Shown: in pieces, positions 11,901 to 22,586 of the stretch | Numbering within the stretch: the first letter of the stretch is position 1 | Layout of the letters: each line of letters starts with the position of its first letter | Assembly: GCF_002999335.1 (NCBI RefSeq) | Contig: NW_020312199.1 | Location: forward strand, 1-45,529 | From: Cyclospora cayetanensis | Lineage: Eukaryota; Apicomplexa; Conoidasida; Eucoccidiorida; Eimeriidae | DNA: 45,529 nt | Reading direction: 5' to 3' | Notes under the pieces: generated by a model | What the model was told of the DNA's origin: nothing | The model's database searches: none | Seen by the model: only the letters and a program-made list of their open reading frames with translations | Translations under genes and position numbers: made by a program

Positions 11901-14900
11901 TAAGGGAAGGCGACAGAAGCCGTTACAGCTGCTGTAACGGCATGGTTGGAAACGCTGTTAGCTTTCCACCGAGGCACCCGCGGAGCCGCGCCGTTGTTCG
12001 CATGCAAGCAGTCAGCGCCCTAAGGATGCACAAAGGCTCTTGTGGGGGAACCAGCAGACAGCAGGATACGGCGCTTGCTTCCCACGACTGCTCTGGTAGC
12101 TGCAGACGATTCGTCGCTGCTCCAGAGTATACGCGGGAGGCTCCTGGAGGCGCCTGGAAGTCTGCTGCTCCCCTTGGCACCGTCACCATCTCTTCAGCTG
12201 CAGCGACACCGACCAGTCTAGAGGACTCAGCGACTTTGAGCTCAGCGCTGCTCAGCTACAGCAACGGGGGGGGGAGCGCAGTACCCGCAAGTCTAGAGAT
12301 CGCCGAAGTATCGGCAGCGGGAGCCTTGCAGATGTTGCAGTTCCTTGTGGTGGCAAAAGCCCAAGTGGTCGTGCGGGGAGAGGCTCAGCAACTGCATTCG
12401 CCGTCGGATGTTTTGCTGCACGGTGCGCAGCTCTTTCAAGAGCTGCTGAACTTCCACTGGTTCTTCCACCAGTCGAAGGAAACACAATGGGACCTGCCCG
12501 TACAGCAGCACAGTTTTTTGAAGAAACCAGAGCAGGCCTCTGTGCTGCTGACTCCCGCAGCGTCTACGAACGGCATTCTGAGCAGAGACGCCGCCGTCTC
12601 CCAGCAGCCTTTCGCCAGTCCGCATTCCAGAAGCTCCCAAGGGGGGGGAGCGGGGGAGAGAACTGCTCCTGGAGTCTGGAGTCGGGGTGGCTCGCCAAGG
12701 AGAGCGGCGGGGGGGGGCCCCCTCAGTGCCTCCCTGGGGGAAAGCCGCCGTACTCTCACCGTCTCAGGAGGCCCTCCTCAGGATGAACTCACGAGCTGGA
12801 GCGCCCAAGAATTGGGGGAGTGGTTGCGCTCAGACACGCGACACTATAGAAGCAACAGCAGCCGAAGCGACACTGGACGCTACCCGCAGATGCAGTCGGA
12901 AGCTCTCAGCAGCTGGCATTCTCAGCACAGAGAGCCTGAGCGGCTCCCTGCATGGCCTGCAGATAGCGCTGGACCAGAGCTGACGCCTCCTACACCGCAG
13001 TTTTCTGCAGCCTCACCGGCTCCGCGACTATCTGACGTCAACACGGGGATGTTTACAGAGGCTTTCGCAAGCCACGACGGAGCGCACAGACAAGAACGGA
13101 CAGCCTGGCGGAGTCTCGATCCCCCGACAAGCTCGTACGGGGAACTTACGCAAACAATGCAGCAGCAGCAGCAGCAGCAGCAGCACTACCACCATCTGCA
13201 ACAGCCGCCCCCGCAACGCGATCTGCAGCCACTCGCAAGCTCCCAGGAGACATCAGGCACGTCTTCTACCCAAGCGTTCCAAACAACCGAAGCATCCATG
13301 GGATCTCAGCTACAGGGAATAGCGGAAGGCCAGCTACTGCTTCAGGAGTTGCAGCAGCAACAGGAGCACCTGCGAATGCAGCAGGCACGGCTTCAGCAGC
13401 AGCAACAACAACAGCAACAGCAGGCACGTCTTCAGCAGCAGCAGCAACAACAGCAACAGCACGCACGTCTTCAGCAGCAGCAGCAACAACAGCAGCAGCT
13501 GCACGGCCTCTCCTCCACAGGAGGAGCCTGGACCAACAGCGGAGTTTCTGTGGCTCCCAGCAGCGATCGCACGGGGAGCTCAAATTATTTCGCTCTGCCA
13601 ACAGCAGCCGCCCTCTTTCGCACAGCCGGCGAAGACACAGCAAGGGCCTCTATGTCACCTGGTCCCCCCGTGCTGCCGTCTGCCACCTCGTCTTCAGCGC
13701 CTCCCATGAGCGCTGCAGCAACCTACAACGCAGTGCACCCCGTTTGGTTTCGCAGCAGCAGCAGAGACGCAACTCCCAATCGGACTGCCAGCAGCAGCAC
13801 GACCTCCTCTCGCCTCTTCACGTTCAACCCGGAAAAGCTTGAGAGCGCTGGCCTTGCTGTCGCGGATTCGGGGAGGGCTCATGAGAGTCTCCTCCCGACT
13901 TCCTTTCCAAGATGGTCCACTGCATCTGAGCCGGCGTTTTCTAGAGCCTCAGAGCAGGTGGCCTCTGAGGCTCTCTTGCGCAGCAGCAGCAGCACCTCGG
14001 CAACTGCGCTGGAGAGACACGTGGGAGAAGTCTATGGCGCGACTTCTAGCGACATGAATATGGCGGAGAGCTTGCCGCAGCACCAGCAGCAGCGGCTGCA
14101 AAGGGTGGCGCCAGACGTGCAACAAAGCATCAGCAGCAGCCTCTTTGCTGATGCGCGGAGTCACTTCGCTGCAGTCTCGAGAGTTCCCCGCAGCAGGAGG
14201 CGCAGGTGTCGCGGCAGCTGCACCGTCAGGAGCAGCAGCTCCTGCAACTGGGGCTGCCATGCGACTGCTGCATGCAGATGCAACATTGAAAGCTCGACGC
14301 CTGAAGACGGGGAGCACAACGATCTCGAAAATCCTGCTGCTGAAGGCACCACAGCCCTTCTTCCACCAGCGACACCCGGTGCATCCGGCGTGCTCGATGC
14401 GCAGCAGCAGAAACAGCACTCTTGTGCAAAACACTTTGTCGCAGAAGTGTATCACCAGGTGTGCCCACTGGATGCACGAGGCGGCCCGTACAGCTGCTGT
14501 TTTGACCCCCCATAGTTTTGCTGCTTTTTGCTGCTGCTTCCACGCGTCCTTACTGCTGCAGCCGCGTCTGCTGCTCTGGCTTCCTCTGCCTCGATCCCTT
14601 GGTTGGTGGGTTGCAAGCTTGCACGCGTCGTCATTCATCCTTTTAAAACCTCTTGCCACCCTTCCTCTGCTGTGCAGCGTTCAGGGCCCTTGAGACGCTT
14701 TACTGTCGAACCCCCCTCCTGGCGAGGTGCCATGACATCCCACAGTTCTGCAGTCGGTGCTCCAACGGCGGCAGACTCACAGCGCGAGCGTTCTTTTCCA
14801 CGGCGAGCTGCACTTAAACTCGATCACCTGCTGTACTTCCTGCGCCATGACGATGCCACCCTTTTTTTCAGCTCCTTCGAGAGAGCCAGTAGGTTGGCGA

Positions 14901-17811
14901 GGGCTGCACACCTTGCCCCTTCTCAGAATGCGACTTGCATTGGCATAAACCGCTCACGGGGGCTTCTCGCACAAAGTTCTTTCCGCTAACACTTAACACG
15001 CACACTGCGTACAGTCTAAGAGGCCTTTCTCCACCTTGAATGACACATTTCCAGTCCTCATAGGCCCCTTTCTCCGAAGGACAGATGCCTTTGCTGCGCC
15101 ATCAGTGCATGCGCTGCTTTTGGACTCTCCTTTTTGTCCTCTCCTTCTATTATGACTCAACTACCCTAGTCGCTCCAAAGGCGAGCTGCTCCTCTCCAGA
15201 TTCAACCTCCTGTCCACTTGCACTGAAAGCACTACACGCACCGGACCCGATATGAGTAATAAGCGAGCCAGCTGGAATTTGGCTGTCTGCCTAAGCAGCT
15301 CGCTAAATGTCTTTTGCCACTGTCTCACAGACCCCGAGTACATAACCCGAGGCGAGTTTGTCTTGGGCCTGATGGATGCCTACCGAGATCAGCTGAAGCT
15401 GCGCCACGCAGCAAAGGCACGTGTAATAAACCATTCGGGCAAATATTGCAGTGAAGAGGAGACGCGCAGTCAGCTCCTTCCGGAAGCTCAAGGCGAACCC
15501 TTGAGCTGACCACAGGGCACTCTGTATTGCGCAGTTCCCACGACAAGCTTGGAGTTTTACGTCCAGGGAGGCTTAGATGCAAACACTCATGTATGCGCAG
15601 GCAGTGCATTCAAAGGCTTGATCTGAGGAAGCCTTCAATTACGTGTGGTTGGTTCGGTGTGCAGCTGAATGAAACCATAGTTCACAAGACAAGCCGCGCA
15701 ATACGAGCTCTCTCTGCTCCCCTCGGCTTGCTAGTGGCACTTGCGCTATCGCAGATATACTTCCTGCAGTGGGGGGCGTTGGGAGTAGGAGGCCTCCTTC
15801 TTGTGGGTGTGGCGATTTCAAGTGAGCTTGCAGGTGGACTTAAAATTCTCCCATCGAGGACTGCCCCTCTCAACTGTTTCATTTAGCTGCGGTCAATTCT
15901 GCTGCAATGTTCAAAATTTCTGCCTCCTGTGCTGCAATGGCACCACTCCCCACAAGCACGCATCAAAACCCCTGCACAAAGCTTGCAGTGAAGAGCAGGC
16001 GTCCAGTCAGGGCTTATGTTAGCGAGTGGCGAAAATTTTGAGCGGACCATGAACCTCAGCTCTGCTCCTTTGCATTTAAAAATTGCAGATACAGGGGCTG
16101 TGTCACGTGCTTTTGCATACTTGTCGCCGGCAGTGATGCGCGGCGTGCTTCTCCTTTTTTACGACACCAATGAGCAGTGTAACTCACGTTGCCGGGGGGC
16201 AGAGGTTTGAAGAGCGGCGCTGCTACTGCTGCATGCTCTCTTTGTCTGTCTCCCTCTCGTGGGAGCTAGTGACGTAGATTGCTGAAACAGTATTTGAGGG
16301 TTGATGCATGTGTCTGGTTTGCGTTCTGTCCAGGCGGACGGCTCAAGGAACTCTGGCAGGAAGCGCACTATATGGGCTTTGTGCATCCTTTTGACGTGGG
16401 AGATCTCGTGTCAATCAAAGAGCCGCGTACGGCTGCGTTCGATACTGCAGGTGGACTGTCTATTCCTAAGGCGACTCTTGCTGGGGTGTCATCGATACAG
16501 TCGGCGGCAGCCCTGTCTGCTGCTGCTGCTTCTGGCAGCACTGCCACAGAACTCAGAAGCTCGGGGGTACTGGAGCTGAACAAGGCCAGATGTGTCGTCG
16601 CAGATCTCCACACGTGCTCCTTTGAGATTGGCGAAGATGGCGCTGAGGTGAGCTCATGCGGTATCCCTGTCTGTTTGTGTGCCTGTTCTACGTCTGCACG
16701 TGCCACCACTCCCTTTCCCCGTCGCCCTCTCGTGCCGTTTGATGGAGGCTTTTGCCCCTCTCTTCTCTGGCTTTTCGTGAAAGGCTACGCGACAGCTCGG
16801 GCAGCATGGTGCTTTCTGAAAGCCGCAAGCCGGCGTGCCATGCGCCTCTCACGATGGCTCGCCACGAGCTGTGGCTGCTGCTGCTGCTGCCTTAATACCG
16901 CTGCGCAAACAGGTGGAGGTTCCCGTCAGACTCCTGATGCACAAGGCTATTTCCAATGACAGCAGGAGGCCCCCCCATGCCAAAGTGCAGCTAGAGCTCT
17001 TTGTTCGCAAAGAACATGCCCAGCCAGAAATCCTTCAAGTACGCAGCAACCCCAGTTCTTTCGACCTTGAGGCACACTTGGGGGTTTCACTACGTGTCAA
17101 AAGTACTGCTCTTTGCCTTCTCCACGACCCCGTTTCTCCAATGCGCATCTTATTCGATGGACAGTGGGGAACACAAGAGGGGGCAGGGGGAAGCTTGTGA
17201 AACGCCTTCACTGATTTGTGTTGAGGGTCGTGCCGCTTGAAGCCCACGCCGTAGCGTCGAATTCCTTCAACGCCGTGTTGCTCTGCGCTTGCTCCAGGAG
17301 CTGCAAGCGCTGCTTGAAGAGTACTGCTGGAGACGCCCAGGGGAGTGGAAGACTGATCAGGCCCCTACTGTCACGATCCGTGAAGACGCAACGGATGCGA
17401 ATGCCCTCAAGGTAGCCCAAGACACCCCAACCGCATGCCGTGCTCGCCCTCTGCCAAACATTTCTCAATAGAAAAACAGAAAAGCAGAAGTACCGAGATC
17501 AGAGGCAGAGAGGCCAACACTGGACAGGTGCCACAGTGTGTGCGGAAGTGGCTAGACATGTGGATCGCCAGCTGGCGGCTCGCGGGAGTTGCTCTGTTTC
17601 GCTGTTGTTTGATTTGGGGGACTGTTGCAGATCGTTGTGTGCGCAACCCATCGGAAAAGTCACGATCATCCTGGCTGCATCCGCGCGTCCACAAACTCCC
17701 TGCGCTTGTAAACCCCACACTCTACAGAACCCCAGCCAATGCAGCAGGCCTCCTCTTCCCCTCCTTTTCCTCTTCCCGAAGCTTCCGATCTCGAATTCCA
17801 ACTACTACTAA
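4975..17811 (+). CDS. Giant MscS-like mechanosensitive channel with low-complexity inserts
   Basis: Proposed exons: 4975-8236, 8554-8713, 9037-about 9193, about 9587-9934, 10247-14458, 14678-14888, 15331-15422, 15665-15821, 16334-16647, 16913-17038, 17298-17411 and about 17488-17811, giving about 3,158 residues. Every junction except those around exons 3/4 and into exon 12 has GT..AG and matching phase. Order along the protein: Gln/Ala-rich arm (1 to about 1087); hydrophobic helices (about 1130-1309) resembling the paired N-terminal helices of plant MSL and fungal Msy channels; a long Ser/Gln insert (about 1330-2713); an EF-hand-like element with PEYITRGEF; a transmembrane pair with GLLVALALSQIYFLQ; then FVHPFDVGDLV, the beta-domain signature of MSL channels, followed by RLLMHKAISNDSRR (cf. 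the PNS..L..K.I.N region) and ELQALLEEYCWRRPGEW in the C-terminal alpha/beta domain. Such channels release ions when membrane tension rises; in eukaryotes they sit in the plasma membrane, ER or organelles. Location here is unknown. Known family members are mostly 300-1,200 residues, so this one is exceptional. It could instead be annotated as two or three genes split near 9.95 and 14.5 kb, but phase and domain continuity argue for one. Confidence 0.75.
8554..9934 (+). other. Channel exons 2-4: N-terminal membrane helices
   Basis: Exon 2 (8554-8713) ends in a basic stretch PRKRRLRCTAKWLM that runs across the splice into the hydrophobic VVALLAAVGWLLWHLCF of exon 3 (from 9037, acceptor gcgcag|g). 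A second hydrophobic stretch, WIAFSCFCLCVLVVPWG, follows. Exon 4, in the frame closed at 9952, has GLSLFIGCFAAWGLCQLLF and WVAFLLQLASIFAAE and leaves through gag|gttaca at 9935. The order basic, TM, TM, TM, TM matches the N-terminal half of MSL channels. The end of exon 3 (gtg donor at 9194, or another nearby) and the start of exon 4 (between about 9577 and 9740) cannot be fixed by eye. Confidence 0.6.
8871..8903. repeat. (GT)n microsatellite in a channel intron
   Basis: Sixteen or so uninterrupted gt units in the intron between channel exons 2 and 3. Confidence 0.95.
11205..11282 (+). repeat. 12-bp tandem repeat encoding Cys-Gly-Ser-Ser
   Basis: Six near-perfect copies of ggcagcagctgt within channel exon 5, translated as repeated GSSC units and followed by GSYGSKS. 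This gives an unusual cluster of regularly spaced cysteines, one every four residues. Confidence 0.95.
13381..13502 (+). repeat. Tandem ARLQQQ... polyGln repeat
   Basis: Three copies of a roughly 40-bp unit that encodes Ala-Arg-Leu followed by nine to ten Gln. CAG and CAA codons are mixed, inside channel exon 5. Confidence 0.9.
14678..15422 (+). other. Channel exons 6-7: EF-hand-like linker
   Basis: Exon 6 (14678-14888) carries LDHLLYFLRHDDATLFFSSF, resembling the helical LxxLMRFLR.DEA segment that precedes the EF-hand-like element in MSL and Msy proteins. It ends with one leftover base, and exon 7 (15331-15422, acceptor tctcacag|acc) supplies two, giving Asn then PEYITRGEFVLGLMDAYRDQ. The usual calcium-binding Asp residues are not obvious, so calcium binding is doubtful. 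Exon 7 exits at cgt|gtaata in phase 0, and exon 8 begins at 15665 with LNETIVHKTS. Confidence 0.65.
15665..17411 (+). other. Channel exons 8-11: MscS pore and beta domain
   Basis: Exon 8 (15665-15821) has the hydrophobic stretch LGLLVALALSQIYFLQWG and then GVGGLLLVGVAIS. Exon 9 (16334-16647) continues with GRLKELWQEAHYMGFVHPF DVGD, the strongest family match in the gene, then an Ala/Ser insert and VVADLHTCSFEIGEDGAE. Exon 10 (16913-17038) adds VEVPVRLLMHKAISNDSRR and VQLELFV. Exon 11 (17298-17411) adds ELQALLEEYCWRRPGEW and TVTIREDATDANALK, matching the .VVV.DI.DMN.L strand of MSL channels. All four junctions are phase-consistent and remove introns that contain stops. Confidence 0.8.
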
Positions 17812-18461
17812 CTACAGCAGTGCAGTCCTCAAGATATATATATATATAGCCTCAAAAGAGGTGGCGGGCAGTCGCAAAAATGCTTGTGCTCTCTCCATCT
17901 CGTGTGCTGTATCTCTGAGATCGCTGCTCAGGGCCGTCGCAAGATACTCCAACGAATTGAATGAGAAACTTACTCCTCCACTGCCTTCGCTCCGCCGTCA
18001 GAGCACTTTCTAAGGGGGTACACCAGTGGTGCGCACGGCGGTAGGTGTTCTTCCCTTGAGAGGGTCTGTGTGATAGGGCTCTCGGAGTGCAAAATACACG
18101 ACTGCCCGTTGAAATCTAGGATCTTCGGCACTTAATCGGCCTTTAGAAGGCGAGATCTAATCCATTTGGCTGCAGAAAAGAAGACCTCTCTCGCAGAAGC
18201 CAGCTTAAAACGTACATAAGAAGGCGTATACGCAGATATACTTGTGTATATACGGGATGGATACGCATAGTTAAAAGGGAGACACAGCTACGCTCCTTCA
18301 GAAAAATTGTCTCACAACAAAGTTGCGCGCACACACGGGCACGTAAACATTTCCCAGATTCACATGGCAGAGGCATGCATGCGCATCTATCCGTCCGTGC
18401 ACTCATATTTTCCCATTTTCCTCGTACGTGTGTGAGCGTGTAAGCGCGTACATACACACAT

Positions 18462-19391
18462 TTGCATTTCGACGCTACTTCATGCAGGAAAGCAACGTTA
18501 TATATCTCCTATAGATGCCTCTGTAGTCGCGCAACAAACTTTCCTGTGTGCGTGCAGTCGCTCAGACGCTTTCTGTATCCGGCCGAATATCTCTGTAAGA
18601 ATGCGGCTTTGCATAAACCAACTGCTGTCTCGTTGCGGCGAGGCCCCTGCATTCGGGCAAAGGTGATTATTTACCCCGCCGCTGCAGTTGCTGCGGCAAA
18701 ACTACCCGTGCTGCTCCTAGCAGCAGCAGCAGGAACATGCCTAGCTCCTGGAATTGGCGCCGAAAAGGCAATTTCCATCAACGCTTTCGCAAGCTTTTCC
18801 CCGGGGCCAAGGAGCAGCAGTGTCTGCCTCGTCTCTCTCTGCCTTGATTTGTTCACCTTGACCGTTTTCTCTCTCGCCTCAGCACTCCAGAGAAAACCGT
18901 GCAAACGAATTGTAATCAAGTCTATTCATACCTTTGACGTACACGCACAGCAGGGAGAATGTGTAGCGAGGCTCACTTCACGGCGCCTGGAGCTCTTGCC
19001 GCAGACACCAATAGCTTGCAGGGGCTGCTGCTGCAGCCGCTCTCTTGGTATACACGCACAGACGCAAAAGAGAGTAGCTGCAAACCAGACAAACGGCCTA
19101 CTAGCTACGGTACAGGAGAGACAAGCACCACCAACTACGCAGAGCCAGGATTACTGCCACACCCCCACTCGACACCATGCTAGAGCTCCATGCAGCGTTC
19201 CGATTTCTCAGCACATGCAGACAAAGGTCAGGCCGTTGCTTCCGCAAAAGAGGCTACAGCAGCTGCCGCAGCAGCTTCCTACGCTGGGAAAATTTCTCAT
19301 TGCCGCCGAAGCAGCAGCACTTGGAGCACAAAAATCAATCAGTAAAGCACGCGCTCCGTATGAAAGCCTTGGTCCGAGCCACGCACGATAG
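18462..19391 (+). other. Doubtful 309-codon open frame
   Basis: ATG-initiated and stop-free for 309 codons, with a hydrophobic Ala/Leu segment (PVLLLAAAAGTCLAPG) in the middle and a Gln/Arg-rich end. It lies in the expected 3' UTR space of two convergent genes. It lacks the CAG-rich style of its neighbours and shows no motif I know. It may be a short gene or chance. Confidence 0.2.
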
Positions 19392-19442
19392 AAGGGAAGA
19401 AATCGGGGGGCAGGAACAGCCAGCACGGAAAGATAGGCACAC

Positions 19443-19595
19443 TCAGAGAGAGAGACACATGCAAGCGTGCTTACAGTCTGAACTAGGGATACAAGTTGTG
19501 TGTGCACGAATAGATATCTCCAGAGAGAGACACATGCAAGCGTGCTTACAGTCTGAACTAGGGATGCAAGCTGTGTGTGCACGAATCGATATCTG
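19443..19595. repeat. Two-copy 75-bp tandem duplication
   Basis: The segment starting agagagacacatgcaagcgt and ending near gatatct is repeated directly with a period of 75 bp; the copies differ at a few positions (gggatacaagttg against gggatgcaagctg). The period is a multiple of three. Confidence 0.92.
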
Positions 19596-20579
19596 AGGGG
19601 CAGGCAGATACGCGGTGAGAACAGTTCTGTGGCGGCTCAGAAGCCATGCGCCTTAACAACGGCAGCAAACGAGGGATGTATAAGCTGCGTATCACCGTCG
19701 AATGCAGCAAGAGGCTGATGCCATGCAGTCGGCAGGCCTTACACTTTGAGTCATCCATCCATCCATCACTCTTCCACAGTACCCAGTTACGAAGGGGTGT
19801 CTTTTGAGGGGATGTCTCCCAGCAGATACTGCTCTTGCTACGAATGTACAGAAAGCCCTTTATTTTGGCTGACGGTGTATAAACCCCCCTTGGTGACCTT
19901 CATGCCATTTCGTTTCCCACTGAATAAGTACCTTCTTCGTACTACATTGTCCACTACTCCCTATTAGGCCCAACATGAACGTCTACACCCCAGGCCGACA
20001 CATTACCATGCCACGCAAAGACACAAAAAAGTATCTATCTACACGAGTATATACACCCATATATATATTTTTTTTCTAAAGAGAGGATGCGCGTACGTAG
20101 GTATGTTTAAACATGTAGCCATGTGTCGCCGTAGATATGTGTGTATACACATGCATGCATGTGTCTGTACGCAGAGATGTATGTATATGCATGCATACAT
20201 TTACATTCATGTATCTACGTATCATGTCTCTATATGTGTAAATGTGTGTGTACGTGTGTATATTAATATATACATAAATATATATGTATATATTAATATA
20301 TATATATTTATATGTATATTTACATGTATATTATGTACATACATACATTTACATGTACACATATACACATACAAATGCATATACCCATGTAGACTCTCTC
20401 GTGCATCGCCAAGCATTCCTTGAGCGGTAGACTGAACCAAGTTAAGGGGAGTACGACCACCATCGTTTGTGTATCGATCTAGGCATTTATCTGTACTTAA
20501 AGCCCTCCTGTATCCCTCCCCCCTGCGCTCTGCACGAATACCAACATATACATATATATATACAGATTTGTCCTTCCCC

Positions 20580-22193
20580 TCAGAAAGACAAGGGGCAAAC
20601 AGAGGGTGCCGAAGAAGCAGCCGAGGGGCCACTACCGCGAGGTGACAGAGAAGCAGCAGCAGGAGCCAACCCGCATCTACTGCTGTGTTGCGAACTATGA
20701 CTATGGTGGTACCAATCACTGGGAAGCGGTTCATCTACCCCAGATGCTCGTCGTGTGCTGCCGTCAAGGCAAGCCTCTGAACCTCCGCTACGAGGCAGCC
20801 GAGATCTCCGCTGCATTTCTGGAGGATCATCCTCGGAAGACGCTGAGGCAGCAGCAGGAAATACGTGGTGATGGCTACAGCGCGCTGCAGCAGCGACTAA
20901 GGGCCTCTTCTCATCTGCATGCGTTTCAACAGCAGCAACAGCAGCATACGACGTCGCATCGAGGGGGGCAAGAGGCACACGCAGCGCCTCGTCGTCATTC
21001 CATGGGCGCAACCCCAGCCGAGTCGCTGCCTCCGCAAGATCTGCTTCAGCCTCAGCGGCAACCACAAACTGCGAATCAGCAACCAGCTGCCTGTGCCTTC
21101 TCCTCCCCCAAATTCGCCGCTGCTGCTGCTGCCTCTCTTCTGGCTGCAAAAGCAACAAAAGATCGCGATCCGCCTGTCGACTGACGACTGCCGCCTCCTC
21201 CTTCTCCTGCCGCTGCTGCTGAGAGCCGTCTACGTACTGCAAACGACTCCAGCCGCCGTCTTCTTCCGCACACCCTCTTGGAGACGCCATAGTACTGCCA
21301 AGTAGACGCTTCAGCACTCTGGCTCTATGCCGTTGCTGCCTTCTTTCCTTCCCCCTCCGTCGCCTCTCCAACCGACTGGCATCCACGGCTCCCGTCGTAG
21401 AAGAGGCAGAGAGAGGCAGCTCCCGCCCCCCCTTGAAGCTATCGCAGAAGCTACCGTCTACAGACATCGTCCCCAAGCACCTTGGACTGATCTCGCTGCT
21501 GCTGCAGGAGTCATCCCCATACACCCCCGCCATTCTGCTGCTGCAGTGGGTTCCGCAATCCACGGCATCTGAAACTGCTGCTGCTGCAGTCGCAGAATGC
21601 TGCTGCACATTCCTTCCCCTCGGTGCATGCAAGCGCTCACTGTTGGCATTGTTGCTGCCGCTGCTCTTGCCACCACCATCGCAGCTCTCGCAGCTGCTGC
21701 AACCGCTCTCCGCCTCTGCCCTGTTGTGCTGCAGTCGTCTACTGCCCCTCGAGCAGCGGCAGAAACGACCTCCCCTAGGCAAACTCGCCTCCCTACAACA
21801 GAAATTCTCAAGCCCACCTCCCCCCCCTCGAGAGGGGGGGGGGTTGCTGCAGTCCTTTGAGAACGGATGCAACGCAACTGCCTCAAAACAAATGCCGCTT
21901 GATCTTCCCGTCGCTGCTGCCGCTGCTCTGGCTGCTGCTGCTGCCGCCTCCGTTGCTCTGTACTGGAAGGGATTGACTGCAACAGGAGACACCTCAACGT
22001 AGCAGTCGCACTGCTCCTTCTGCTGCTGCTCCTCCGCCTTCTGCTGCAGATGCTGCTTCTGACGATGCAGCTGCTGCTTCTGATGATGCAGCTGCTGCTT
22101 CCGATCATGCAGCTGCCGCTTACTGCGGCTGCACAGCGAAACACCCCGCTCCTGGAGAAACCATCGGTCCTCTTCATGCTGCTGAGTCTGGAA

Positions 22194-22228
<35 letters not shown>

Positions 22229-22534
22229 GATTCTCGTACAGCTCTCGAGATTCTGCCGAATACTGCTCTGCACCACTGGCGCCAGCGCTTTCAGCCCCCC
22301 GCTTCTGCTGCTGCTGCGGAAGCACTTGCCGCTGATGTAGTGGCTGCACCCGATGTTGCTGCGTTGCTCGCGTGTGCTGCTCCGAGTGGCACCATTGCTG
22401 CTGCTCCTCCTCTTGCTGCTGCTCCTCTTGTTGCTGCTCCTTCTGCTGCTGCTCCTGGATTTCCATCCAGCTACCCTCTGCTGTAGTCCATCCAGACGAA
22501 AAATTCATCGCCTCTGACCACGGGCTGCTGAAGA

Positions 22535-22586
<52 letters not shown>

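Larger units (their letters stand above)
10247..14458 (+). other. Channel exon 5: giant low-complexity insert, about 1,404 residues
   Basis: The open frame runs for over 4 kb. There is no convincing ATG at its 5' end, only GTG at 10238 and the first useful Met near 10452. An acceptor at gcatcag|gcg (10247) joins in phase 0 to the exon 4 donor at 9935. The first 50 residues, RNIVIGWLRLRLAAS then RRLNVLSGGGTAL, fit the helix and LSGPPL-type stretch that follow the fourth membrane helix in MSL proteins. The remainder is Ser-, Gln- and Pro-rich with no recognised fold. The exon leaves through caccag|gtgtgc at 14459. The donor precedes the stop at 14513-14515, and the next exon uses a pyrimidine-rich acceptor (ctctgctgtgcag) at 14678, again in phase 0. 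Confidence 0.6.
17812..20579. other. Convergent intergenic region
   Basis: It lies between the 3' end of the channel gene (+) and the 3' end of the Gln-rich gene (-), so it should hold two 3' UTRs. A + strand frame open from 18462 to 19391 (309 codons) includes a 75-bp duplication. It has no recognisable domain and its coding status is doubtful. AT-rich simple sequence occurs at about 20040-20075 and 20230-20350. I see no RNA gene. Confidence 0.5.

Noticed and set aside
10238..14515. A separate gene starting near 10238
   Set aside because: The 5' codon is GTG, not ATG, and an acceptor at 10247 and a donor at 14459 link it in phase to the channel exons on both sides. An independent gene is not fully excluded.
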